Shown: piece by piece, positions 7,714 through 13,110 of the stretch | Layout of the letters: the number at the start of each line of letters is the position of its first letter | Numbering within the stretch: position 1 is the stretch's first letter | Origin: JAXDLK01 sp034666665 | Lineage (GTDB): Bacteria > Desulfobacterota > Binatia > JACPRU01 | Length of the DNA stretch: 13,110 nucleotides | Reading direction: 5' to 3' | Assembly (NCBI GenBank): GCA_034666665.1 | Contig: JAXDLK010000234.1 | Span: 1-13,110, forward strand | Made by a program: the position numbers and the translations under genes | Notes under the pieces: model-generated | The model's input: the letters and a program-made list of their open reading frames with translations, nothing else | Databases searched by the model: none | Told to the model about the DNA's origin: nothing

Positions 7714-10055
7714 GATCGCTTCGCCTCCTGGATCGCGCGCCAGACCTTCTCCGGCCAGAGCGGCATGTCGATCGACTTCACGCCGAGCGGCGCGAGCGCG
7801 TCGAGCATCGCGTTCACCACCGCCGGTGTCGAGCCGATCGTCCCCGCCTCGCCCACGCCTTTCACCCCGAGGGGGTTCACCGGCGTCGGCGTGACCGTGC
7901 TGTCGAGCTCGAGGTGCGGGATCATGTGCGCTCGCGGCACCGCGTAATCCATCAGCGTCCCGGTCACCAGCTGACCGTTCTCGTCGTAGACGACGCCCTC
8001 GTAGAGGGCCTGCGCGAGGCCTTGCGCGATGCCGCCGTGCACCTGTCCCTCGACCAGCATCGGGTTGATCACGTTGCCGCAGTCGTCGACCGCGACGTAG
8101 CGGCGCCACTGGATCCGTCCCGTCTCCGGATCGACCTCGAAGACGGCGATGTGCGTGCCGAACGGGTAGAGACAGTTGGTCGGCTCATAGAAGCTCGTGG
8201 CGTCGAGGCCGGGCTCGATGTTCGGGATGCCGGCCTTGAAGTTGTAGGCGGCGTCGATCACCTGCGCGAGCGTCAGCCCCTTGGACGGATCCGATTTGAG
8301 GAACACCTTGCCCTCGCCGACGTCGAGAGCGTCGGGCGGCGCCTCCATCATGTGGCTGGCGATCGTCTTCATCTTCGACTTGATCTTCTCGAGCGACATG
8401 CGGAGCGCGCTGCCACCGAGCGCCGTCCCGCGGCTGCCGAAGGTGCCGACGCCGGACTGGACGGTCGCGGTGTCGCCGTGAACCACGAGGACCTCGTCCA
8501 TGCCGACACCGAGCGAGTCGGCGACGATCTGCGCGAAGCTCGTCTCCTGGCCCTGCCCGTGGGGGGAAATTCCCGTCAGCACGGTGACGGCGCCCGAGGG
8601 CTCGATGCGAACGGTGCAGCTCTCCCAGCCGCCGGCCTTGAGCTTCGGCGGCAGCATCACTGACGGGCCGAGGCCGCAGATCTCGAGGTACGTCGAGACG
8701 CCGATGCCGAGGTACCGGCCCTGCTTGCGTAGCTCCTGCTGCTCCTTGCGGAGCTCGTCGTAGCCGACGATCTCGAGCGCCTTGTCGAGCGCCTTCTCGT
8801 AGTCGCCGCTGTCGAACGTGAGCCCCGCAGGCGTGGCATAGGGGAACGCGTCCTTGGGGATGAAGTTCTTCCGGCGAACGGCGACGGGATCCATGCCGAG
8901 CTCGCGGGCGACCTCGTCCATCAGCCGCTCGGCCATGAATGCGGCCTCGGGACGGCCGGCGCCGCGGTAGGCGTCGGTCGCCATCTTGTTCGTGAACGCG
9001 CCGAACTGCTCCGAGGAGAGCGCCGGTACGCGGTAGCAGCCGTGCATCAGCATCGTGCTGAAGCCGGAGATCATCGGCGTGAAGAACTGGAAATAGGCTC
9101 CGAGGTCGACGAACACCTTCGCGCGGATCGCGGTGACGGTGCCGTCCTGCTTCACCGCCGCCTCGACGTAGTCGACCTGGCCGCGCCCATGCGTGGTGGC
9201 CGCGAAGTCCTCGCGGCGGGACTGCGTCCACTTGACCGGCTTGCCGAGCTTCATCGCCAGCCAGGGAACGAGGATCTCCTCGCGGTAGACGTTCAGCTTG
9301 GCGCCGAAGCCGCCGCCGACCTCGGGAGCGATCACGCGTACGCGGTTCTCGGGCAGGTGGAGCGCCTCGGCCAGCTGCGTGCGGTAGAGGTGCGGGATCT
9401 GCGTCGACGACCACACGGTGAGCTGGCGGTCGCCGGACGCCCACTGCGCCACGGTCGCGCGCGGCTCCATCGCCATCGGGATCAGCCTCTGCTGCACGAT
9501 GCGGAGCTTCACGACGCGGTCGGCCTCGCGAAACGCGCGATCCGCCTCGGGGCTCGGCGCCTCGGTGTGGAACGCGACGTTGTCGCCGAATTCCTCGTGG
9601 ATCACGGCGCCGCCGGCCTCGACCGCTCGTTCCGGGTCGACGACGGCGTCGAGCGGGTCGTACTCCACCTCGACCAGGTCGGCCGCATCGCGCGCGACGT
9701 AGCGGCTGGTCGCCACCACGGCGGCGATCGGCTCACCGACGTGACGCACCTTGCCCTCGGCCAGGATCGGGTGGTGCGGGAGCTTCATGCCCGGGATCTC
9801 GGCGACGCACGGCACCGGCCCCGTCTGACCTTTCAGATCCGCGGCGGTGAAAACCGCCACCACTCCGCCGATTGCCCGTGCCGCCGTCGCATCGATCGCC
9901 CCGAGGCGAGCGTGCGCGTACATGCTGCGCACCAGGCTCAGATGCAGCATGCCAGGAAGACGGATGTCGTCGACGTAGGTCGCTCGCCCCGTGATCAAGC
10001 GAGGATCCTCTCGCCGCTTGATCCGCGCGCCTACCATCTTCGGGGTCACGGGCAT
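7710..10055 (-). CDS. coxL: molybdenum-binding large subunit, form II CoxL type
   Basis: A 781-residue molybdopterin-cytosine-dinucleotide hydroxylase subunit, normal length for the family. Visible elements: the N-terminal a/b hammerhead (RITGRATYVDD region, about 15-130), the molybdenum-cofactor loop PEVGGGFGAK (244-253), the active-site loop AYRGAGR (362-368), cofactor contacts PHGQGQETSF (498-507), and the base Glu736 in GVGEAGTIGS. Form I CO dehydrogenases have AYxCSFR with a Cys holding copper; here that position is Gly365, so this is form II. Form II enzymes are a wide group of aldehyde-, purine- or otherwise unknown hydroxylases, and CO oxidation by them is weak or unproved. The start ATG 10055 has GGAGAAGG (10060-10067, complementary strand) eight bases upstream, beginning within the coxS stop codon. 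No signal peptide is seen, so the enzyme should be cytoplasmic. Confidence 0.95.
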   Translation of the reverse strand: MPVTPKMVGARIKRREDPRLITGRATYVDDIRLPGMLHLSLVRSMYAHARLGAIDATAARAIGGVVAVFTAADLKGQTGPVPCVAEIPGMKLPHHPILAEGKVRHVGEPIAAVVATSRYVARDAADLVEVEYDPLDAVVDPERAVEAGGAVIHEEFGDNVAFHTEAPSPEADRAFREADRVVKLRIVQQRLIPMAMEPRATVAQWASGDRQLTVWSSTQIPHLYRTQLAEALHLPENRVRVIAPEVGGGFGAKLNVYREEILVPWLAMKLGKPVKWTQSRREDFAATTHGRGQVDYVEAAVKQDGTVTAIRAKVFVDLGAYFQFFTPMISGFSTMLMHGCYRVPALSSEQFGAFTNKMATDAYRGAGRPEAAFMAERLMDEVARELGMDPVAVRRKNFIPKDAFPYATPAGLTFDSGDYEKALDKALEIVGYDELRKEQQELRKQGRYLGIGVSTYLEICGLGPSVMLPPKLKAGGWESCTVRIEPSGAVTVLTGISPHGQGQETSFAQIVADSLGVGMDEVLVVHGDTATVQSGVGTFGSRGTALGGSALRMSLEKIKSKMKTIASHMMEAPPDALDVGEGKVFLKSDPSKGLTLAQVIDAAYNFKAGIPNIEPGLDATSFYEPTNCLYPFGTHIAVFEVDPETGRIQWRRYVAVDDCGNVINPMLVEGQVHGGIAQGLAQALYEGVVYDENGQLVTGTLMDYAVPRAHMIPHLELDSTVTPTPVNPLGVKGVGEAGTIGSTPAVVNAMLDALAPLGVKSIDMPLWPEKVWRAIQEAKRS

Positions 10056-10066
10056 TTCGCCTTCTC

Positions 10067-10546
10067 CTACCGCGAGCCGGCGCGCATGCGCTCGGCCGCG
10101 TGCTGGACCGCTTTCACGATGTGCTGGTACCCGGTGCAACGGCAGAGGTTGCCTTCGAGACCGTGGCGGATCTCGTCCTCGGTCGGATCCGGCTTCTGCC
10201 GCAGGAGGTCGTGCGCGGCGAGGATCATGCCGGGCGTGCAGTAGCCGCACTGGAGGCCGTGCTCCTCCCAGAAGCCGACCTGAAGCGGGTGGAGCTCGCC
10301 GTCCTTTTCGAGCCCCTCGATGGTCGTCACCTCGGCGCCGTTCGCTTGCACCGTGAGCACGGTGCACGACTTCACCGCCCGGCCGTCGATCAGCACGGTA
10401 CAGGCACCGCAAATCGACGTCTCGCAACCGACGTGCGTGCCGGTGAGGCCGAGCACGTCGCGCAGAAAGTGGACGAGGAGGAGCCTCGGCTCGACGTCGT
10501 ACGCCTGTTTCTGCCCGTTCACCGTGATCTCGATCGCCTTGTTCAC
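10067..10546 (-). CDS. coxS: 2Fe-2S small subunit of the hydroxylase
   Basis: A 159-residue CoxS-type ferredoxin-like subunit. The N-terminal plant-type 2Fe-2S domain has Cys41, Cys46, Cys49 and Cys61 (GCETSICGACTV then KSC). The C-terminal four-helix domain holds the second cluster through Cys100, Cys103, Cys135 and Cys137 (QCGYCTPGM and CRCTGY). All eight ligands are present, so both clusters should form and carry electrons from the molybdenum site of CoxL to the flavin of CoxM. The open frame extends to an ATG at 10600, but the extra residues are Arg-rich and non-conserved, while GTG 10546 follows GGGAGGG by eight bases and gives the usual family start VNKAIEITVNGQ. It lies 64 bases after the xdhC stop and 11 bases before coxL. 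Confidence 0.95.
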   Translation of the reverse strand: MNKAIEITVNGQKQAYDVEPRLLLVHFLRDVLGLTGTHVGCETSICGACTVLIDGRAVKSCTVLTVQANGAEVTTIEGLEKDGELHPLQVGFWEEHGLQCGYCTPGMILAAHDLLRQKPDPTEDEIRHGLEGNLCRCTGYQHIVKAVQHAAERMRAGSR

Positions 10547-10610
10547 GACGGACGCCCTCCCGCGTCCCGCATCGATGCCCCTGCGAGAACGCGCGGTCAA
10601 GGATGCGCCG

Positions 10611-11693
10611 TCAGCCGGCGCGACGAACGGTCTCGGCCATACCGCGGCCGACCAAGTCGCGCAGCGGCACCCCGGTGCGCTGGCGATCGAGCGCGAGGAT
10701 CTCGCCGACGATCGACAGCGCGATCTCCGCCGGCGACCGGGCGCCGACGTCGAGGCCGGCGGGCGTGCGAATCGCTTCCAGGCGGCGGTGTTCGACGCCA
10801 GCCATGGCCGCGAGCTCCTCGATCAGCCGCCGCGTCCGATCGCGAGGGCCGAGCACGCCGACGTACGCAGGCTCGGACGAGTGCCCGAGGAGCTTCTCGA
10901 GGATGCCGCGGTCCTCCGCGTACTCGTGCGTCATGACGACGACGGCGGGGCGGCCCTCGAGGGGCGCCTCCTCGGGTGACACCAGCGCGTCGGCTGCGGG
11001 AAAACGCTCGCGGGTGAGGAGCCCTGGTCGCCGGTCGACGACGGTGACCGCCATTCCCACCTCTGCTGCGATCGCGACGAGCGGACGGACGTCCTCGCCG
11101 GCGCCGAAGACGACGAGTCGCAGCGCCGGCCGGACGACATCGACGAAGGCCTCGCGCCCGGCACTCAGCGGCACGACTCCGGCGCGACCCCCGGCTGCCA
11201 GGCTCTTCGCTTCGGGAAAACGGTCGATCGCATCATCGAGGCCGCGGTCGGCGACGCGCACCCGTTCCCCGTCGCGCTCGAGAACGGTGAGCACGACGGC
11301 GGAGTCGCCGCGGTGGATCCGCCGGGAAACCTCGATGACGATTGCCCGGGCGGCGTCGTTCCTCCAGGCATCGATCGGCTCGATCAGCACCTCGATCGTA
11401 CCCTGGCATCCGGTCTCGACCCCGAAGACGGACTCCGCGCCTCCGGTGACGTATCGCGCCACCTCCGAGATCCCGGTGGCAGCGACGCGGCCGCAGCGCT
11501 CGCGGACGTCCATCTCGAGGCAACCGCCGCTGATGGCACCAGTGACGTCCGCGGGTGTGCGGTAGAGGAGCTTCGCCCCCTCCCGCTGATACGCGGATCC
11601 CGAAGTGCGGAGGATCGTCGCCAGCGCGGCCGGAGCCGCCCCATCGAGAGCCTCGGCGATGTCGAGCCAGATGTCGCGCACGCGGCGCACCAT
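10611..11693 (-). CDS. XdhC/CoxI family molybdenum-cofactor maturation protein
   Basis: A 360-residue protein with the two-part XdhC/CoxI layout. The N-terminal domain carries SGGCLEMDV (55-63) and GTIEVLIEP (98-106), with Cys58 and Cys96 at the positions usual in the family. The C-terminal Rossmann-like domain has VVFGAGEDVRPL (194-205), VTVVDRRPGLL (216-226), MTHEYAED and PAYVGVLGPRDR. In Rhodobacter capsulatus, XdhC binds the molybdenum cofactor, promotes its sulfuration together with a cysteine desulfurase and hands it to the hydroxylase. Here the gene is the first of the operon, ahead of the apo-enzyme genes it probably serves. ATG 11693 is followed directly by GTG 11690, and no strong ribosome site precedes either. 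Whether it should be called xdhC or coxI depends on the true substrate of the enzyme. Confidence 0.92.
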   Translation of the reverse strand: MVRRVRDIWLDIAEALDGAAPAALATILRTSGSAYQREGAKLLYRTPADVTGAISGGCLEMDVRERCGRVAATGISEVARYVTGGAESVFGVETGCQGTIEVLIEPIDAWRNDAARAIVIEVSRRIHRGDSAVVLTVLERDGERVRVADRGLDDAIDRFPEAKSLAAGGRAGVVPLSAGREAFVDVVRPALRLVVFGAGEDVRPLVAIAAEVGMAVTVVDRRPGLLTRERFPAADALVSPEEAPLEGRPAVVVMTHEYAEDRGILEKLLGHSSEPAYVGVLGPRDRTRRLIEELAAMAGVEHRRLEAIRTPAGLDVGARSPAEIALSIVGEILALDRQRTGVPLRDLVGRGMAETVRRAG

Positions 11694-11762
11694 TTCACTC
11701 GGGAGCCCCGTGCGGTGCTCGCCGCAAAGCGGCTGCGCTCCTCCGATGGCCCCCGAAGCCCC

Positions 11763-11795
11763 GCGTCGAGCGTGGCGCAGGTCCGCGCTCGACGC
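11763..11795 (-). promoter_or_regulatory. hairpin in the predicted 5' leader of the cox-eut operon
   Basis: GCGTCGAGCG (11763-11772) and CGCTCGACGC (11786-11795) are perfect 10-base reverse complements separated by 13 bases. On the minus-strand transcript they would form a GC-rich stem about 16 bases after the predicted start of transcription and 70 bases before the xdhC start codon. No U-run follows, so it is not an intrinsic terminator. It may stabilise the leader or be a binding site; in GC-rich DNA a chance hairpin of this size is possible. Confidence 0.4.
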
Positions 11796-11817
11796 CTCGG
11801 CGGAGCTTCAGCGTCCG

Positions 11818-11846
11818 ACGATAAACAGGCCCGCGGGCATGGTCAA
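11818..11846 (-). promoter_or_regulatory. sigma70-like promoter of the xdhC-cox-eut operon
   Basis: On the minus strand TTGACC (11846-11841, five of six matches to TTGACA) is followed after exactly 17 bases by TATCGT (11823-11818, four of six matches to TATAAT). It lies in the 187-base gap upstream of the first operon gene and points toward it, and it contains one of the few AT-richer patches of the region. Transcription would begin near 11811, giving a leader of about 118 bases before xdhC. Confidence 0.55.
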
Positions 11847-11880
11847 CGCGGCGCCGGTCGCCATCCGCCGCGTCGTTGCT

Positions 11881-12249
11881 TCACTCGGCGGCGGGTTTAC
11901 GCGAGCGATGCGAGCCAGTCGATCGGCTCGAGCCCCTCGAGCTCCCCGATGTCTCGGAAGAGCCCGACGTGCCCGAAGGCGGCCATTCGATCGGCTCGAT
12001 GCTGGCGGCCTTCTTTTCCTGCTGATCGCCTTCGCGATCCAGCTTGGCCGCCTGCGCGCTCCGTCCCTTTCCGGCGTCGTGCGACTTCTGCCGGATGTCG
12101 TCCGAGCGGTCGTGCTTCTCCCACGACTCGCGCCACTGGATCTCTGCCCGCCGCTCCGTCTGCTCGCCTTCCTCGGCGACCACCGGCGCGGCCGCCCCCA
12201 ACGCGAGCGACGCCACGATCAGAGCCGTCCATCCTCTTCCGCTGCTCAT
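11881..12249 (-). CDS. small exported charged protein, probably frameshifted near its 3' end
   Basis: No family is recognised. ATG 12249 has a strong ribosome site GGAGGTGG (12262-12255). Residues 1-26 look like a Sec signal peptide: MSSGRGW, a hydrophobic core TALIVASLALGAAAP, and a cleavage-like VVAEE. The mature part is very hydrophilic and probably helical (RRAEIQWRESWEKHDRSDDI and DREGDQQEKKAAS). As written, the frame ends in a Ser/Gly/Arg-rich tail to TGA 11883-11881. That tail has poor third-position GC, whereas the neighbouring frame from about 11984 to TAA 11899-11897 reads AAFGHVGLFRDIGELEGLEP then IDWLASLA, with excellent third-position GC. A one-base loss near 11982 would join the two and give about 117 residues with the motif EPI(E/D)W twice. 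It is transcribed away from the divergent pilin gene. Confidence 0.6.
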   Translation of the reverse strand: MSSGRGWTALIVASLALGAAAPVVAEEGEQTERRAEIQWRESWEKHDRSDDIRQKSHDAGKGRSAQAAKLDREGDQQEKKAASIEPIEWPPSGTSGSSETSGSSRGSSRSTGSHRSRKPAAE

Positions 12250-12270
12250 CGGGTCCACCTCCAAGTGGGG

Positions 12271-12299
12271 ACTATAGAGGCTTTGCACGGGCCGGTCGA
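12271..12299 (-). promoter_or_regulatory. putative promoter of the small exported protein gene
   Basis: On the minus strand TCGACC (12299-12294) and TATAGT (12276-12271) are separated by 17 bases; the -10 matches TATAAT at five of six positions and the -35 matches TTGACA at four. Transcription would start near 12264, only about 15 bases before ATG 12249, but that short leader still contains the whole GGAGGTGG ribosome site. Confidence 0.45.
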
Positions 12300-12311
12300 C
12301 ACGGGCAACCG

Positions 12312-12320
12312 TGCTACGCT
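12312..12320 (+). promoter_or_regulatory. possible extended -10 element of the pilin-like gene
   Basis: TGCTACGCT fits the extended -10 pattern TGnTAnnnT. Transcription would begin around 12327, at or just before ATG 12329, which would make the message essentially leaderless; this agrees with the lack of a proper ribosome site before that ATG. TCGACA at 12296-12301 resembles a -35 but stands only 13 bases away. Weak evidence. Confidence 0.3.
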
Positions 12321-12328
12321 CTGGAATC

Positions 12329-12751
12329 ATGAGCCGGGAGAGCCCCGGAATGACCTTGATCGAGCTGCTCGTGGTCGTCGCCGTGATCGGGGTGCTCTCC
12401 GCAACCGGGTTCGCGCGATGGATCCAGTACCGCCGGCAAGCCGTCGACGCACAGATGCGCGCATCGCTCAGCGCCGCTCGCTACGCGATGGAGGGTTTTT
12501 TCGACGACAACGACAATTCCTATGCGAACGCGCAGGAGCTCGACCTCGATGACTACGGCTACCGCGACACGGTAGGGGTCGGCATCAACATCGTCAGCGC
12601 GGGTCCGACCGATTACGTGCTCCGCACGTGCGCATCGGGGGGCAGCTTCTCAGCCTTCGAGCTCGACAGCCGCACGGCGACCATCGTCGGCGTGAGCGGC
12701 ACTTGTTTTCCGAAGCGTGCGCGGGGCGGCAAGGGCAAAAAGAAGGGTTAG
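12329..12751 (+). CDS. type IV pilin-like (type IV pilin/pseudopilin) protein with class III signal peptide
   Basis: A 140-residue protein beginning MSRESPG, then MTLIELLVVVAVIGVLSATG. This is a short charged leader, a prepilin peptidase site after Gly7, mature residue 1 Met, the essential Glu at mature position 5, and the hydrophobic N-terminal helix of type IV pilins and pseudopilins. The helix continues through RQAVDAQMRASLSAARYAMEGFF, followed by the usual aromatic/Asp-rich loop NDNSYANAQELD. Cys101 and Cys126 could close a C-terminal disulfide loop. The tail KRARGGKGKKKG is unusually basic. Prepilins are cleaved by PilD and assembled from the inner membrane into a pilus or secretion pseudopilus; no assembly gene is in this window, so major or minor pilin status is unknown. 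An upstream GTG 12311 is in frame, but ATG 12329 gives the normal short leader. Confidence 0.88.
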   Translation: MSRESPGMTLIELLVVVAVIGVLSATGFARWIQYRRQAVDAQMRASLSAARYAMEGFFDDNDNSYANAQELDLDDYGYRDTVGVGINIVSAGPTDYVLRTCASGGSFSAFELDSRTATIVGVSGTCFPKRARGGKGKKKG

Positions 12752-12797
12752 TGGGGGCTCGGACGTCAGGCGGTCCCGGGCACTTCATCCAATCGCG

Positions 12798-12907
12798 GCG
12801 AGGCGAGGTGCTCGGCCTCGGCGCTGCTCGCGCTGAGCTCGTGTGGAAGCTGCGACCTCGAATGCCGGCGCTCGCGGATACCCTGACGGCAGAGCACCTC
12901 GCCTCGC
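12798..12907. repeat. 16-bp perfect inverted repeat with 78-base interior, between convergent genes
   Basis: GCGAGGCGAGGTGCTC (12798-12813) and GAGCACCTCGCCTCGC (12892-12907) are perfect reverse complements; after one mismatch the pairing continues for three more bases inward (GCC with GGC). The element fills most of the 171 bases between the pilin-like stop (12751) and the uvrA stop (12923), and no convincing gene lies inside it. The loop is large for an intrinsic terminator, and only a short TTTT (12920-12923) lies on the plus-strand side. It could be a two-way transcription end, a RNA structure, or one copy of a dispersed palindromic repeat family. Confidence 0.65.
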
Positions 12908-12922
12908 GGATCTTAAGCCTTT

Positions 12923-13110
12923 TCAGCCGGTGGCAGACGCCGTCGCGGTGCGCGCGCCGGTGAGGTACTCGCGCAGATACCGCCCCGTGTGGGAGGTGCG
13001 CCACTGCTCGACGAGCGCCTCCGGGGTGCCGGCGAACACCAGCCGTCCGCCGGCGTCGCCGCCCTCCGGACCGAGGTCGACGATCCAGTCCGCCTCCTTC
13101 ACGATGTCGA
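12923..13110 (-). CDS. uvrA: excinuclease ABC subunit A, C-terminal end only
   Basis: Only the last 61 codons plus the stop (TGA 12925-12923) lie in the window; the gene continues past base 13110. The visible part reads DIVKEADWIVDLGPEGGDAG, then GRLVFAGTPEALVEQ and SHTGRYLREYL, which match the end of the second ABC ATPase domain of UvrA: the D-loop/H-loop trailing segment ADWIIDLGPEGG and the terminal SxTGxYL block. UvrA is the damage-recognising ATPase dimer of nucleotide excision repair, working with UvrB and UvrC in the cytoplasm. The tail after GRYLREYL is about 14 residues, rich in Ala and Thr, and not conserved. It is convergent with the pilin-like gene. Confidence 0.93.
   Translation of the reverse strand, partial: DIVKEADWIVDLGPEGGDAGGRLVFAGTPEALVEQWRTSHTGRYLREYLTGARTATASATG

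Noticed and set aside
9042..10244. Plus-strand open frame of 400 codons opposite coxL and coxS
   Set aside because: Antisense shadow of coxL; no recognisable domain and no ribosome site.
10572..10600. TTGACC (10600-10595) in the xdhC-coxS gap as a second internal promoter
   Set aside because: At 17 or 18 bases downstream only CATCGA or ATCGAT is found, with two of six matches to a -10, so there is no convincing promoter.
12132..12138. GCCACTG, resembling the B12 box of cobalamin riboswitches, relevant because eutBC needs B12
   Set aside because: It lies inside the coding part of the exported protein gene, with none of the other conserved riboswitch elements, and it is not upstream of eutBC. 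The same heptamer occurs inside uvrA. No cobalamin riboswitch is visible.
12745..12760. GTTAG after the pilin-like stop, considered as an integron attC core next to the inverted repeat
   Set aside because: It does not fit GTTRRRY, no matching RYYYAAC lies at the other end, and the inverted repeat lacks the bulges of an attC site.
12752..12963. Plus-strand reading through the intergenic repeat as a small gene
   Set aside because: The frame is the continuation of an out-of-frame reading of the pilin gene, has no start with a ribosome site, and runs into the uvrA coding region.
1..13110. tRNA, rRNA, CRISPR array, transposase or phage genes
   Set aside because: I looked on both strands and found no cloverleaf, repeat-spacer pattern, transposase motif or phage gene.

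Overview
The window is uniformly GC-rich DNA with strong G/C preference at third codon positions, tightly packed genes, GTG and apparently CTG starts, and four-base stop/start overlaps. It looks like chromosomal DNA of a free-living bacterium that respires organic or trace substrates. The gene set (form II CoxL hydroxylase, coenzyme B12-dependent ammonia-lyase, class III cyclase, type IV pilin-like protein, UvrA) fits uncultivated soil or groundwater lineages such as Rokubacteria/Methylomirabilota, Binatota or deltaproteobacteria-like groups. That placement is inference; no marker gene here fixes the taxonomy.

Layout. Left edge (+ strand): the 3' part of a His/Met-rich protein of unknown function (1-708), then a DUF924 protein (725-1375). 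Centre (- strand, read from 11693 down to 1321): eight closely spaced genes that look like one transcription unit: xdhC/coxI maturation factor, coxS (2Fe-2S), coxL (molybdenum subunit), coxM (FAD), coxG (SRPBCC), a rhodanese plus class III nucleotide cyclase fusion, a single-chain EutB-EutC ethanolamine ammonia-lyase, and a membrane glycosyltransferase of the ArnT/PMT type. A good sigma70-like promoter (TTGACC, 17 bp, TATCGT) lies about 120 bases upstream of xdhC. Right edge: a small exported charged protein with a probable frameshift (- strand), a divergent type IV pilin-like gene (+), an intergenic region with a 16-bp perfect inverted repeat, and the last 61 codons of uvrA (-).

How the genes may work together. 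CoxS-CoxL-CoxM form the three-cofactor chain of a xanthine oxidase family hydroxylase. The CoxL active-site loop reads AYRGAGR, the form II signature, so CO is not the assured substrate. EutBC would turn ethanolamine into acetaldehyde and ammonia. No aldehyde dehydrogenase or microcompartment gene is visible, while an aldehyde-oxidase-like hydroxylase is cotranscribed. The most interesting reading is a compact ethanolamine-oxidation operon in which the molybdenum enzyme removes the aldehyde, CoxG links it to the membrane, and the rhodanese-cyclase protein couples sulfur or redox state to signalling. This is a hypothesis from gene order, not something the sequence proves.
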